A stretch of DNA of 44,169 bases from contig JAQWKM010000173.1 in the NCBI GenBank assembly GCA_029247845.1, positions 1 to 44,169 of the forward strand, read 5' to 3'. How positions within the stretch are numbered: the stretch's first letter is position 1; each line of letters opens with the position of its first letter. The notes below the pieces were generated by a model. That model saw only the letters and a list, made by a program, of their open reading frames with translations. It was not told the origin of the DNA and ran no database searches. Shown here piece by piece: positions 1 to 8,473 of the stretch. The stretch comes from Paracoccaceae bacterium. Lineage in GTDB: Bacteria; Pseudomonadota; Alphaproteobacteria; Rhodobacterales; Rhodobacteraceae. The translations under genes were made by a program, and so were the position numbers.

Positions 1-477
1 GAGATCTGCGCGCGCTCTTACGCCGTTATGAAGTGTTACAATGATAACCCAGAGGCTACCGCTACTACGATTGATGAAGAAGGTTGGCTACACACTAGAG
101 ACTTAAGTACAATGGACCCTCAAGGTTTTGTTCGGGTCACCAGTCGCGTCAAGGGTATGATCATCCGAGGTGGTGAAAACCATTTCCCAGCTGAGATCGA
201 AGCTGCCATTATCACCCACCCGGACGTGGTTCAGGTTGCATTGGTCGGCCTACTGGATGAAAAATGGGGAGAGGTCATTGCCGCGTTTATCCTGTGCGAG
301 ATGGTAACAGACTTGACCGGTTTGCGCGATCATTGCAAAATTTTTTTGTCTGCCCAGAAAAAGCCGTCTGTATGGGTGCATTTGCCAAATTTCCCTCTAA
401 CTGGGTCTGGAAAGGTGCAAAAATTTGTTATTCGTGAAAGGTTTATCGCAGGCAACTATGGAGAGATTTTGTCATGA
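1..477 (+). CDS. Acyl-CoA synthetase (AMP-binding), C-terminal part, 5' end outside window
   Basis: The reading frame is open from base 1, so this is the 3' end of a longer gene. The first ATG inside the window (base 28) is not a true start. The protein is the C-terminal portion of an ANL-superfamily acid-CoA ligase, which activates a carboxylic acid through an acyl-adenylate. It shows the hinge-region motif GMIIRGGENHFPAEIEAA and, near the end, TGSGKVQKF with the catalytic Lys of the adenylation half-reaction. The same motifs occur in the complete ligase at 2575-4260, so the cluster has two ligases. The stop overlaps the crotonase start by 4 bp (ATGA), which implies translational coupling. 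The substrate cannot be read from this part. Confidence 0.9.
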   Translation, partial: EICARSYAVMKCYNDNPEATATTIDEEGWLHTRDLSTMDPQGFVRVTSRVKGMIIRGGENHFPAEIEAAIITHPDVVQVALVGLLDEKWGEVIAAFILCEMVTDLTGLRDHCKIFLSAQKKPSVWVHLPNFPLTGSGKVQKFVIRERFIAGNYGEILS

Positions 478-1265
478 CCGTGCGCATTGAAAAGGACGGC
501 CCAGTCTGGACCGTGATCCATTCCCGACCTGAGGCGCGCAACGCTATGGATCCCAAAAGTGCTAAAGCTATATATGAAGCTTTTAAGGCGTTCGATACCG
601 ATGAGAACGCTAGAACTGCCATATTCTGGGGCGAAGGAGGGTCGTTCTGTGCCGGTTGGGATCTAAAGCATGCCGCATCACTTACCGGAGCGGAAGCATT
701 GGACATGCACGATTTTCCAGATGAGGGCGAACCGCCGATGGCGGCAATGGGACCCAGCCGAATGGAGCTATCCAAGCCTGTGATCGCGGCAATTTCTGGG
801 CCAGCCGTTGCTGGCGGCATGGAACTTGCGCTTTGGTGTGATATCCGAGTTATGGAAGAAACTGCCTACATGGGTGTATATTGTCGTCGCTGGGGCATCC
901 CACTTATCGACGGAGGTACTGTACGTTTGCCGCGGCTCGTGGGTGAAGGTAGAGCTATGGACTTGGTTCTGACTGGCCGTCGTGTGGATGCGGATGAGTC
1001 CCTGAGGATTGGACTTTGCGAATATATAGTGCCTGAAGGTAAGGCACGGGCTAAGGCGGAAGCATTAGCCCATGACATTGCACGCTTCCCTCAAAGCTGC
1101 CTTTTGGCGGATCGAAAATCCGTTCGTGCTCAAAACGGGTTGGTGATGCGCACTGCCTTGCGCCAAGAATGGCTTATCAGCAAGCAGGAAGTCACAAAGG
1201 GAGTTAAAGGTGCTGCCCGTTTTGCTGAGGGAAAGGGGCGTGGAGGTGATTTTAAAAATGTATGA
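474..1265 (+). CDS. Enoyl-CoA hydratase/isomerase (crotonase) family protein
   Basis: This 263-residue protein has a crotonase fold and acts on acyl-CoA thioesters in the cytoplasm. The oxyanion-hole segments are SFCAGWDLK (about residues 57-65) and SGPAVAGGMELALWCD (about 109-123). Glu117 in GGMEL corresponds to the first catalytic Glu of classical enoyl-CoA hydratase. The second catalytic Glu would fall 20 residues later, where this protein has Cys137 in GVYCRRWGIPLIDGGT. Hydration of a simple enoyl-CoA is therefore not assured; isomerase or another crotonase chemistry is possible. The gene overlaps the upstream ligase by 4 bp, so its substrate is probably the CoA ester made by that ligase. 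Family assignment is firm, reaction uncertain. Confidence 0.93.
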   Translation: MTVRIEKDGPVWTVIHSRPEARNAMDPKSAKAIYEAFKAFDTDENARTAIFWGEGGSFCAGWDLKHAASLTGAEALDMHDFPDEGEPPMAAMGPSRMELSKPVIAAISGPAVAGGMELALWCDIRVMEETAYMGVYCRRWGIPLIDGGTVRLPRLVGEGRAMDLVLTGRRVDADESLRIGLCEYIVPEGKARAKAEALAHDIARFPQSCLLADRKSVRAQNGLVMRTALRQEWLISKQEVTKGVKGAARFAEGKGRGGDFKNV

Positions 1266-1358
1266 TCTTGGTCTTCCTGCGTCTCATGCCTATTATTTGA
1301 ATTTACAAAACGGTCCAGTCTTCACATTTTGAAAAAAGCAAAAAGAAAGTAAATCAAT

Positions 1359-2021
1359 ATGATAGATCTTTACACTTCTCCAACACCGAATGGGTGGAAG
1401 GCAGCCATGGCGCTGGAGGAATTACAACTAGAATATAATGTCAACTACATTGATCTTGCGGCGGGAGACCAACATTTGCCTGATTTTCTAGCGATGAATC
1501 CCAATGGGCGCATTCCGGTCATAGTCGATCATAATGCGGATGACTTAATTGTCTTTGATTCAAACGCTATTCTGTTTTATCTGGCAGAAAAGACCGGAAA
1601 GCTGTTACCCAAAGATGGAGCGGAGCGGCATGTTGTAATTCAATGGTTAATGTTTCAGGCCAGTGGGATTGGCCCGATGCAGGGCCAAGCTGTAGCATTT
1701 GAACGTTATTTTCCCGAAGATGTTCCTGCCGCTCGAAGCCGTTATCACAATGAGACACGGCGACTTTATGCGGTTTTAAACACTCAATTGGAACAGCGAA
1801 AATGGCTTGCAGTTGATTTCTCGATTGCCGATATTTCGAACTGGTCTTGGATACGCAGTCACCGATGGGCCCGTGTCCCAACTGAAGGCTTGCTGCATCT
1901 TGAACGCTGGATGGAGCAATTACGCGCACGGCCTGCCTGTGAGCGTGGTCTAAATATTCCTCCTACACCAGGTCGTGCGGACGCAGTCAAATCTCTTGGC
2001 AGTGCGATGACAACAACATGA
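1359..2021 (+). CDS. Glutathione S-transferase family protein
   Basis: This 220-residue protein is a cytosolic GST. The N-terminal thioredoxin-like domain begins IDLYTSPTPNGWKAAMALEE, similar to the TPNG start of the YfcG/YghU (nu-like) group. It continues with NPNGRIPVI, the conserved cis-Pro region, and DSNAILFYLAEKTG, where the Ser lies at the glutathione-binding position. The C-terminal all-alpha domain contains SIADISNWSW, the usual N-capping segment. A 93-bp gap separates it from the crotonase, and its stop overlaps the next gene by 4 bp (ATGA). Together with the isomerase at 4349-4981 it suggests that glutathione takes part in this pathway, as thiol addition, isomerisation or disulfide reduction. 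The substrate is unknown. Confidence 0.9.
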   Translation: MIDLYTSPTPNGWKAAMALEELQLEYNVNYIDLAAGDQHLPDFLAMNPNGRIPVIVDHNADDLIVFDSNAILFYLAEKTGKLLPKDGAERHVVIQWLMFQASGIGPMQGQAVAFERYFPEDVPAARSRYHNETRRLYAVLNTQLEQRKWLAVDFSIADISNWSWIRSHRWARVPTEGLLHLERWMEQLRARPACERGLNIPPTPGRADAVKSLGSAMTTT

Positions 2022-2521
2022 GTAGCGATCAGCCAGACATTGCCATAAACGGAATGGCACACGTGATATTGACAGTCAGTCAGTTTGATAAAGCCCGCAC
2101 ATTTTATTCAGGCTTATTACCAAAATTTGGAATGACTTGCGTCCACGACGGGCCGGATTTTTGCTATCATGTTGGAGCACGTACCGCAATCGGTGTCCGC
2201 AAATGCGACCCCACATTCAAAGAAGAGCGTTTTCAGCAATACCGCGTTGGCCTTCATCATCTCTGCCTGCGCGCTCGATCTCGCGAGGATGTTAACAAAA
2301 CAGCGACCCTGGCGTCTGGGCTTGGGGCAAAAATTGTGCGGGGTCCGGAGGAACGCGACTGGGCACAAGGTTACTACTATGTCTTGTTCGAAGATCCTGA
2401 TGGGATACGTCTGGAGGTCAATTTTATTCCTGGCGCTGGTTTGTTCAACAAGGATGAAGTTTTCGGCTCTGGCGATGACTATGTTCGCGTAGATGGGCAG
2501 GACCTGACTAAGAAAAGCTAG
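2018..2521 (+). CDS. VOC family (glyoxalase/dioxygenase superfamily) protein
   Basis: This 167-residue protein has the paired beta-alpha-beta-beta-beta modules of the vicinal oxygen chelate superfamily. The first strand carries MAHVILTVSQFDKARTFY and the second module starts with GLHHLCLRARS. The closing segment YYVLFEDPDGIRLEVNF contains the conserved Glu. His in MAHVIL, His in GLHHL and Glu in LEV are the likely divalent-metal ligands. Members include glyoxalase I, ring-cleaving dioxygenases, epimerases and glutathione transferases such as FosA; the sequence does not decide between them. It overlaps the GST gene by 4 bp and lies 53 bp before the preferred start of the second acyl-CoA ligase, so it belongs to the same operon. 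Confidence 0.88.
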   Translation: MSSDQPDIAINGMAHVILTVSQFDKARTFYSGLLPKFGMTCVHDGPDFCYHVGARTAIGVRKCDPTFKEERFQQYRVGLHHLCLRARSREDVNKTATLASGLGAKIVRGPEERDWAQGYYYVLFEDPDGIRLEVNFIPGAGLFNKDEVFGSGDDYVRVDGQDLTKKS

Positions 2522-2574
2522 TATCCAATTGCAGAGAAGCGATGAAAACCGACAAGAAATCAAAGGACAAGAGG

Positions 2575-4260
2575 ATGCTTAATACTAACCCTATTAAAGG
2601 ATTGTCTTACGTTATTGGCGATAAATCTGAGCCGCTGAGCGAACAAACTATCCCTGAGCTGCTCGCCAGAACAGCCTCAGCTTTTCCAGACCGGGAAGCA
2701 GTGGTTTTTCCGACGCAGGATATCCGTTGGACCTGGAGAGAATTTACGAGACAGGTCGACCGACTGGCAGGTGGCTTAATCAGCCTTGGTGTAAGGAAAG
2801 GTGAGCGGGTGGGCATTTGGTCCCCAAACCGTATCGAATGGATTATGACCCAGTTTGCGACAGCGCGGATTGGTGCGATCCTTGTTTGCATCAACCCAGC
2901 CTATCGCCCTTATGAACTTGAATTTGCTCTCAATAAGGTTGGCTGCAAGGTGCTTGTAACGGCGCGCAGCTTTAAATCCTCAGATTACATCAGCATGCTT
3001 CAGGGTCTCGCCCCCGAACTCTCAGCAACCGCGCCCGGCGACCTTCGTGCGGCGAAGGTGCCTGATCTACGCACGATAATTACCGCTAGCCACGAGAGAC
3101 CGCCACAGGGGATGCTTTCTTTTAAAACCACCTTGGAACTTGGTGACGACGTCCGGGTGGCAGACCTTGACGCGATCACTGACACGCTGGACCAAAACGA
3201 TCCTATCAATATCCAATTCACCTCAGGTACGACTGGCAGCCCAAAAGGTGCATGCCTCACGCATCGCAACATCGTAAATAATGCGCATTTCGTAACTTCA
3301 CGAATGAACTTTACCGAGGAAGACCGTCTTTGCATTCCAGTGCCTTTTTATCATTGTTTTGGCATGGTCATGGGGACGCTTGGCTGTGTCACCAAAGGAG
3401 CGGCTATGATTGTCCCAGGCGAGGGATTTGATCCGTCAGATACACTTAACGCAATCTCCAATGAAAGTTGTACGGCTCTCTACGGTGTACCCACCATGTT
3501 TGCTGCAGAATTGGATCTTCCAGAGTTTTACAACTACGATCTCTCTTCACTGCGCACAGGCATTATGGCCGGGTCTCCCTGTCCAGCCAGCGTCATGCGG
3601 GCGGTCTTTGCAAAAATGAACATGACAGAGGTGACAATCTGTTATGGGATGACGGAAACATCTCCTGTTTCATTCCAGACTGCAGTGGACGCTCCAACTG
3701 AAAAACGAGTTTCAACGGTTGGTACAATCCACCCACATGTAGAGTGCAAAGTAGTGAACCAGGCAGGCGAAACTGTTGAAGTGGGACAGCAGGGAGAACT
3801 TTTGACACGTGGTTACTCCGTAATGCGCGAATACTGGAACGACCCGGAACGGACTGCCAATAGCATCAAGAAAGGCTGGATGCATACCGGTGATCTTGCT
3901 GTGCTTGATCAAGATGGGTATTGTGACATCACTGGCCGAGTAAAGGATATGATCATCAGGGGTGGTGAGAATATCTATCCTAAGGAAGTCGAGGAGTTCC
4001 TTTATACGCACCCTGATGTTGGGCAGGCGCAAGTCTTTGGCATCCCAGACACAACACTTGGTGAAGTAGTTTGCGCGTGGATCGTACCTAAGGAAGACTC
4101 AGACATTGATGTCGAAGCCCTGCGCAATTTCTGCAAAGGCCAGATTGCACATTACAAGGTGCCGCTTCATTTTAGACTAAAAGACGAGCTGCCTATGACA
4201 ATCTCTGGCAAGCCCCAGAAATTCATTATGAGCGATGAGATGATAAAGGAACTGCAATGA
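2575..4260 (+). CDS. Acyl-CoA synthetase / AMP-dependent acid-CoA ligase
   Basis: This complete ANL-superfamily ligase of about 561 residues forms an acyl-CoA from a free acid, ATP and CoA. It shows the phosphate-binding loop FTSGTTGSPKGACLTHRN, the YGMTETSP motif, HTGDLAVLDQDGY with the ribose-binding Asp, the hinge GRVKDMIIRGGENIYPKEVE, and the terminal catalytic Lys in ISGKPQKF. ATG 2575 is preferred because AAGGA lies 7 nt upstream and the family usually reaches the GLSYV motif within about ten residues. ATG 2542, in frame, would add 11 residues. Sequence style resembles medium- or long-chain and branched acyl-CoA ligases (FadD-like), but the substrate is not determined. It is the fifth gene of the operon. 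Confidence 0.93.
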   Translation: MLNTNPIKGLSYVIGDKSEPLSEQTIPELLARTASAFPDREAVVFPTQDIRWTWREFTRQVDRLAGGLISLGVRKGERVGIWSPNRIEWIMTQFATARIGAILVCINPAYRPYELEFALNKVGCKVLVTARSFKSSDYISMLQGLAPELSATAPGDLRAAKVPDLRTIITASHERPPQGMLSFKTTLELGDDVRVADLDAITDTLDQNDPINIQFTSGTTGSPKGACLTHRNIVNNAHFVTSRMNFTEEDRLCIPVPFYHCFGMVMGTLGCVTKGAAMIVPGEGFDPSDTLNAISNESCTALYGVPTMFAAELDLPEFYNYDLSSLRTGIMAGSPCPASVMRAVFAKMNMTEVTICYGMTETSPVSFQTAVDAPTEKRVSTVGTIHPHVECKVVNQAGETVEVGQQGELLTRGYSVMREYWNDPERTANSIKKGWMHTGDLAVLDQDGYCDITGRVKDMIIRGGENIYPKEVEEFLYTHPDVGQAQVFGIPDTTLGEVVCAWIVPKEDSDIDVEALRNFCKGQIAHYKVPLHFRLKDELPMTISGKPQKFIMSDEMIKELQ

Positions 4261-4348
4261 TTTGCTGTGCGTGGCTAAGTAGGCTTAGGGCTTCGGCTAG
4301 ATCAACTTATTACAATATAAACTGTTCAACCGATAAGGAGACCCGAAC

Positions 4349-4981
4349 ATGACCAACGCAAAATGGTATTTTGATTTCATTTCGCCCTTTGCCTATTTGC
4401 AACTGGGCCGGTTTTTGCAATTACCCACTGATTTGGACGTGACCCCGGTTCCTGTGGTTTTTGGTGCCATACTTAAGCATTGGGGGCAGTTGGGACCCGC
4501 GGAAATCCCGCCTAAGCGGCGCTTTGTCTATCGGTTCTTTCAGTGGAATGCTGATCGATTGGGCATTCCCTTTGCGATACCGCCGTTGCATCCATTTAAC
4601 CCTCTACCTGCGCTTCGGCTTTGCGTTGCTGCGGGGGGACAAATCGAACATACGCGCGCAGTGTTTGATATTATTTATGGTAAAGGTATTCAACCGGATG
4701 GACCCAACGGTGTCCAGGCAATCGCCGACGCACTAGGCATTTCTGACCCTGAAGCCGCGATGTCGGACACCTCGGTCAAGGACATCCTTCGCAGTAACAC
4801 CGAAGCCGCAATTGCCGATGGTGCATTCGGCGTCCCCACCTTCGTTGTCGAAGGCGAGGTTTTCTGGGGAGGCGATGCTACAGATATGATGCTGAGTTTT
4901 CTGGACAATCCGTCTCTGTTCGAGACTGCCGAGATGAAACGCATATCCGATATGCCGATGGGTTTGACCCGCACCAGATGA
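4349..4981 (+). CDS. 2-hydroxychromene-2-carboxylate isomerase-like protein (DsbA/GST-kappa fold)
   Basis: This 210-residue protein belongs to the DsbA-like thioredoxin family that includes NahD and GST kappa. The N-terminus WYFDFISPFAYLQLGR carries the Ser that replaces the DsbA Cys and contacts glutathione in NahD-type enzymes. Other family marks are PLHPFNPLPALRL, and GAFGVPTFVVEGEVFWGGD with the cis-Pro loop near the C-terminus. NahD-type isomerases use glutathione to interconvert 2-hydroxychromene-2-carboxylate and an arylidene pyruvate in naphthalene-type degradation. Homologues with other substrates are common, so the exact reaction is open. A good AAGGAG ribosome site lies at 4335-4340. 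An 88-bp gap separates it from the ligase gene; it is probably co-transcribed. Confidence 0.9.
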   Translation: MTNAKWYFDFISPFAYLQLGRFLQLPTDLDVTPVPVVFGAILKHWGQLGPAEIPPKRRFVYRFFQWNADRLGIPFAIPPLHPFNPLPALRLCVAAGGQIEHTRAVFDIIYGKGIQPDGPNGVQAIADALGISDPEAAMSDTSVKDILRSNTEAAIADGAFGVPTFVVEGEVFWGGDATDMMLSFLDNPSLFETAEMKRISDMPMGLTRTR

Positions 4982-5251
4982 CAAATACATCCCCTATCAT
5001 AGGGTCACCTATGCAACTTCGCCTGATGAAAAGGTCGCCCATATCGCTACTTTAAAATCAGTTATGAGTTTGCTGCATGATCTTGCTTAGACCCTTGGAG
5101 CTATAACTAAGAACTGGCAGCAGATAAGAGAGCATCTATTACATGATCCACCGCACAAATATTAAATAAAATATTTCAAAAAACTTTCTAATCAAAAAAA
5201 AATTGTTCTCATATGATTATCTAACGTTAAAATAACTCAGTAAAGTTTATC

Positions 5252-5500
5252 TCAATCTTCGCTCGATTTCTCTAGAGTATTTACCAGTTCTTGTAAACTT
5301 TTGAGCGTATCAGTCGCAATTTCAATTCGATTGGTAAGCGGCAGTCCACCTTTATTTTCAGCGAGACTTAAAACATCAAACATTTGCACTTTAATCCAAG
5401 AAAACTTGGCGGAAAGATGATGTTCTAATTTATTGCTTTTATTGTCATTGGCAAGTTTCTGGAAATCGCCCAGTAATTCACTAAATTCCTTCGTAGTCAT
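5252..5500 (-). CDS. Small hypothetical protein (82 aa)
   Basis: The family was not recognised. The protein is 82 residues, soluble, charged and apparently all-helical, with no membrane segment, Cys or signal peptide. The start is well supported: on the minus strand GGAGG lies about 6 nt upstream of the ATG at 5500. The C-terminal half (DTLKSLQELVNTLEKSSED) is amphipathic. It stands alone, with AT-rich non-coding DNA on both sides, so its context says nothing about function. Confidence 0.6.
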   Translation of the reverse strand: MTTKEFSELLGDFQKLANDNKSNKLEHHLSAKFSWIKVQMFDVLSLAENKGGLPLTNRIEIATDTLKSLQELVNTLEKSSED

Positions 5501-5731
5501 ATTCGTCCTCCAAAAGATGGTGGCGTTAGAAATATGAAGTATTAAACACGCTATGTATTATATCACAAAAACTCTGATCTTAATAAAACTTATAAATATT
5601 TTATTCCATAAGGTTATCTCTAATTAGAAAATTTTTCAGTTCCAAAGTGAATGTGTTCCCATTAAAAATTTCCTGCTTCATTCGCAATCCAGTAATAGAT
5701 AAGGTAATCCGTCTGCTCAAGTATTTTTAAA

Positions 5732-6145
5732 TTATGACTTTGGCGGCGGCGTTCTCTCAAAACAGGGAACTCCATCAGGTATCTGATGGAAAGGCTGTTT
5801 ATCTATGCAATAGATTGCAGTTTGAGGGTTAAACCAAGAATGGTCGTCTAAAGTTCCAATTTTCAAAACTAACATGCCTGGCCGAGGTGGACTTTCAACA
5901 CAGATATGGGTAGCGCAATTTCCACAAAAATAACGGGTTCTTGGGATATCTAAATCACCTCTTGCGAACGTTTTTAAATTACCTTGCGTTACACGAAAAT
6001 TTTTCTCAAAAATTACGATAGAGGCGTTTGGTTCGCCACCCGAAAGATACCGACATTCTCGGCAATGACATAGAAGTTGAGAATGTATTGGGTCGTCAAA
6101 CTCAAACTTAACATCTCCACAATAACATCTACCTGTATGGCTCAT
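5732..6145 (-). CDS. GFA-domain (glutathione-dependent formaldehyde-activating enzyme-like) zinc protein
   Basis: This 137-residue protein has the zinc-binding GFA/CENP-V fold. The Cys pattern is clear: Cys7 and Cys9 in GRCYCG, Cys26, Cys28 and Cys31 in CHCREC, and Cys74 and Cys77 in YFCGNCATH. This matches the two-zinc arrangement of the family. The prototype enzyme (Gfa) was proposed to condense formaldehyde with glutathione, but most single-domain members have no established activity, so a specific function is not claimed. It is a monocistronic minus-strand gene, about 230 bp upstream of the small hypothetical gene in transcription order. No strong ribosome site is visible before its ATG. 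Confidence 0.88.
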   Translation of the reverse strand: MSHTGRCYCGDVKFEFDDPIHSQLLCHCRECRYLSGGEPNASIVIFEKNFRVTQGNLKTFARGDLDIPRTRYFCGNCATHICVESPPRPGMLVLKIGTLDDHSWFNPQTAIYCIDKQPFHQIPDGVPCFERTPPPKS

Positions 6146-7882
6146 TTAACTTGTTCCACTTCTCTGAAAGGACACTGGGGTTATTATGACCTAAAATATT
6201 TTCTTGGTCATTAAGTTTGTCTCTATAATGAAGGTTTCTCTTTTTCACTCATCACTTCGTGTTGACTGTTTTCCTGAGTTGATTAATTTCTTTTAAAGAG
6301 ACTTTGTCGATTTCATGCTGAAGAATTCGCTAGGTATTTTAGATGATACGTTTTGATTTTAGAAAAAATATTCAAAAATCTTTTTGTTTAGAATTGATTG
6401 GAGAGGTGTTTTGAAGACTTGCCACCCTCTGTCGCGGGATTAGCATGTCTCAAAGAGTTATTTCGAGCGCCTCTTCCAGACAAATGAATTAGGAACTTGC
6501 TTTTGTATTAAGAAGTGTAATTCGATTTTCTTTAACGCATCTAACACTTAACTAAGCAAGCAACAGATTGCATTTCATAATAAAGTAGATCACAATTACT
6601 CACCTTAGATGGAACTTCAATTAATGATTGAAAATTTCAAGTTTGTTTGTAGTCACCACCCAATTCAAAACAAAATAACATTACTATATATAGGATTTCG
6701 AGTTTCAATTTTCACATAGGTTACAATATTTTTCAGAATTGAAACGAAGATTTTCCTAGACGTTCGAAATGCGTTTTGTACCTCAGACGGTGCTTTGGCA
6801 TAGTTGAAGAAAGCAAAATGAGACCTAAGCATTAAAACATTCACCAGTTTTAGGTGTTGCCTTTGTCAATGCCTTAGACTTTACAAAAATATTCTCTTAA
6901 TTTTTCTGTAATAGATCGTGGTCAGTGAACCCTTAAATGGAAATATTACCGTTGGAAATCCATGAGTAAAAATATCCTAAAACCTGCATCTGATAGTTGA
7001 GTTTAAAATTGAGAAATCTAACCCTCCTAGTACATCAAATTTGCGTATTTCCGAGTATTTCATCGAGCAAGACAGTAGAAATTTATTCTCTAAATCAAAT
7101 GTATGATTACAGTGTTTATTGCATCGATATCATAGAGCACAAATCAAAAGCGAGAATTAATAAAGGAAGTCAGGCGCACACCTATTACTCATAGCAAGGA
7201 AAGATCGCCGTTGATCAGGACTTTTACCCTGTAAAATTGACCAATAACGAATTCTTTTTACCTGCCTTTGATGTTTGTATGGATGCGGCATCATTTACTG
7301 CATCAGCAACTTTAAGGCTCAACAAATGCCAAGATTTAAAACTTCGAAAATTTAAATTGGATGACAAAGGCGGAATTCATCTGACGAAAAGTCTTTCATG
7401 GCAATTTTGCAGTGATACCCTTGAACCATTTCAAATGTGGGATATTCGAACGATCGAATAAAGTTAAACTTCCATGAAAAATCCAACATTTAATATTAAA
7501 ACCATTGTTCCAGTGATACATAGTCTAGTTGGGTAAATGCGATGATCTATTTACATCAAAAGTCATAACATCATTGCCCTACGATCACAATTTCAACTAC
7601 TTGCAGAATTATACGGGAGCGTAAAGGCATCTTGGTCCAAGTGAATCGTATCGACAAGTACAGCCAAGCTAATGGCAAATTATAATTGGCAAAATTCAAA
7701 CAACGGCCGTCTTAATATTGCCCTTTCAGTCAGCCCAGAAATTAAACCCAGACAAGTAGGTATGAGGATCAGATCACTTGCGACAACAGTTATAAAGATT
7801 CGTGGCTGGCAAAAGTCACAAGTCTTTGTTTTTTTAGCTTTTAATTTCTTCGCAACAGTGTTTTAAGCTTTTGGCGCTATTA
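6146..7882. other. Gene-poor AT-rich region, no convincing gene
   Basis: About 1.7 kb holds no recognisable gene on either strand. Base composition is more AT-rich than the flanking operons and stop codons are frequent. Small plus-strand ORFs occur at 6997-7194 (TTG start), 7237-7461 (TTG start, frame open from 7195) and 7672-7866. None has a good ribosome site or a recognisable motif, and such lengths are expected by chance at this composition. No long repeats, tRNA or mobile-element ends were noticed. Decayed genes or unrecognised non-coding RNAs remain possible. Confidence 0.6.
7237..7461 (+). CDS. Doubtful small ORF (74 aa)
   Basis: The frame is open from 7195 and the only usual start codon is the TTG at 7237, without a clear ribosome site. 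The product has a mixed composition (LPAFDVCMDAASF, then Lys-rich KLRKFKLDDKGG) and resembles no family I can name. It is the best coding candidate in this gene-poor stretch, but chance alone could produce it. Confidence 0.18.
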   Translation: MTNNEFFLPAFDVCMDAASFTASATLRLNKCQDLKLRKFKLDDKGGIHLTKSLSWQFCSDTLEPFQMWDIRTIE

Positions 7883-8047
7883 CTACTTTAGACTTATTCT
7901 CAATTTGATTGGGCTCTTTGGAGATCTTATCACGGACATATTAACAAGCGATGCAAATCCCAACTTAGCTGCTTTTTTAGCTTCGTAGTTTTTCCGACCT
8001 TTTAAATTTATAATAAAGCCTTCAACTTTCTTTTCTTTTATTAACAT
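7883..8047 (-). CDS. Possible small basic protein (54 aa)
   Basis: A 54-codon minus-strand frame starts at ATG 8047 and stops at 7883. The product begins MLIKEKKVEGFIINLKGRKN and is strongly basic (many Lys and Arg, few acids). It lies 16 bp downstream of the next minus-strand ORF (8064-8297), so the two could form a small transcription unit. No strong ribosome site is present (AAGGCAG lies too far upstream). No family was recognised. It is listed as a candidate because both small ORFs share strand, spacing and a Lys-rich composition. Confidence 0.28.
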   Translation of the reverse strand: MLIKEKKVEGFIINLKGRKNYEAKKAAKLGFASLVNMSVIRSPKSPIKLRISLK

Positions 8048-8063
8048 AGTTTATTTAACTGCC

Positions 8064-8297
8064 TTAGCCGATAGTTTTTCCTTCAATTAAATCGGTCTCT
8101 TTTTCAATACTATATTTACGGTCCTTAAACATTTGTCCGTCTTGTACTCTATCCAAGTCCTTCAGAGAAAGTATAGGGTCGCCAGCACGTAAAAACGCTT
8201 TTTTATTCGCGCTCTGTACAGACTTGGGTTTCCCAGGCAAAGCTGCATAGTTTAGCCAAATCCGTAGTATTTTCGGCATTTTAACAAACTCTGACAT
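8064..8297 (-). CDS. Small hypothetical protein (77 aa)
   Basis: This 77-residue basic, hydrophilic protein was not recognised. It begins MSEFVKMPKILRIWLNY and later contains DPILSLKDLDRVQDGQMF. On the minus strand AGGA lies about 11 nt upstream of the ATG at 8297, a usable but weak ribosome site. It has no Cys, signal peptide or membrane segment. It precedes the 54-aa ORF at 7883-8047 by 16 bp. Homology evidence is needed before accepting it as a gene. Confidence 0.38.
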   Translation of the reverse strand: MSEFVKMPKILRIWLNYAALPGKPKSVQSANKKAFLRAGDPILSLKDLDRVQDGQMFKDRKYSIEKETDLIEGKTIG

Positions 8298-8473
8298 AAT
8301 GTCAGAATTCCTGCGGCGTTTACGTAATTTGTTTTCTTAAGTTCCTTCTCATAACTTTTACCCATTACTTATGATTAAAAATGTACTAATTTTTCTTACT
8401 TATTCTGGACAAGCTAAAGTAAGTTTTTCAAATCCAACCGACGCCAAGTTGCACCGATTGGATTATGCAAATT

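Noticed and set aside
4992-5004. 13-bp palindrome CCCTAT-C-ATAGGG
   Set aside because: A one-base loop and no T-run make it unfit as a terminator; short palindromes of this size occur by chance.
8431-8464. Inverted repeat AATCCAA/TTGGATT after znuA
   Set aside because: Arms are short with mismatches nearby and no T-run follows on the znuA strand.
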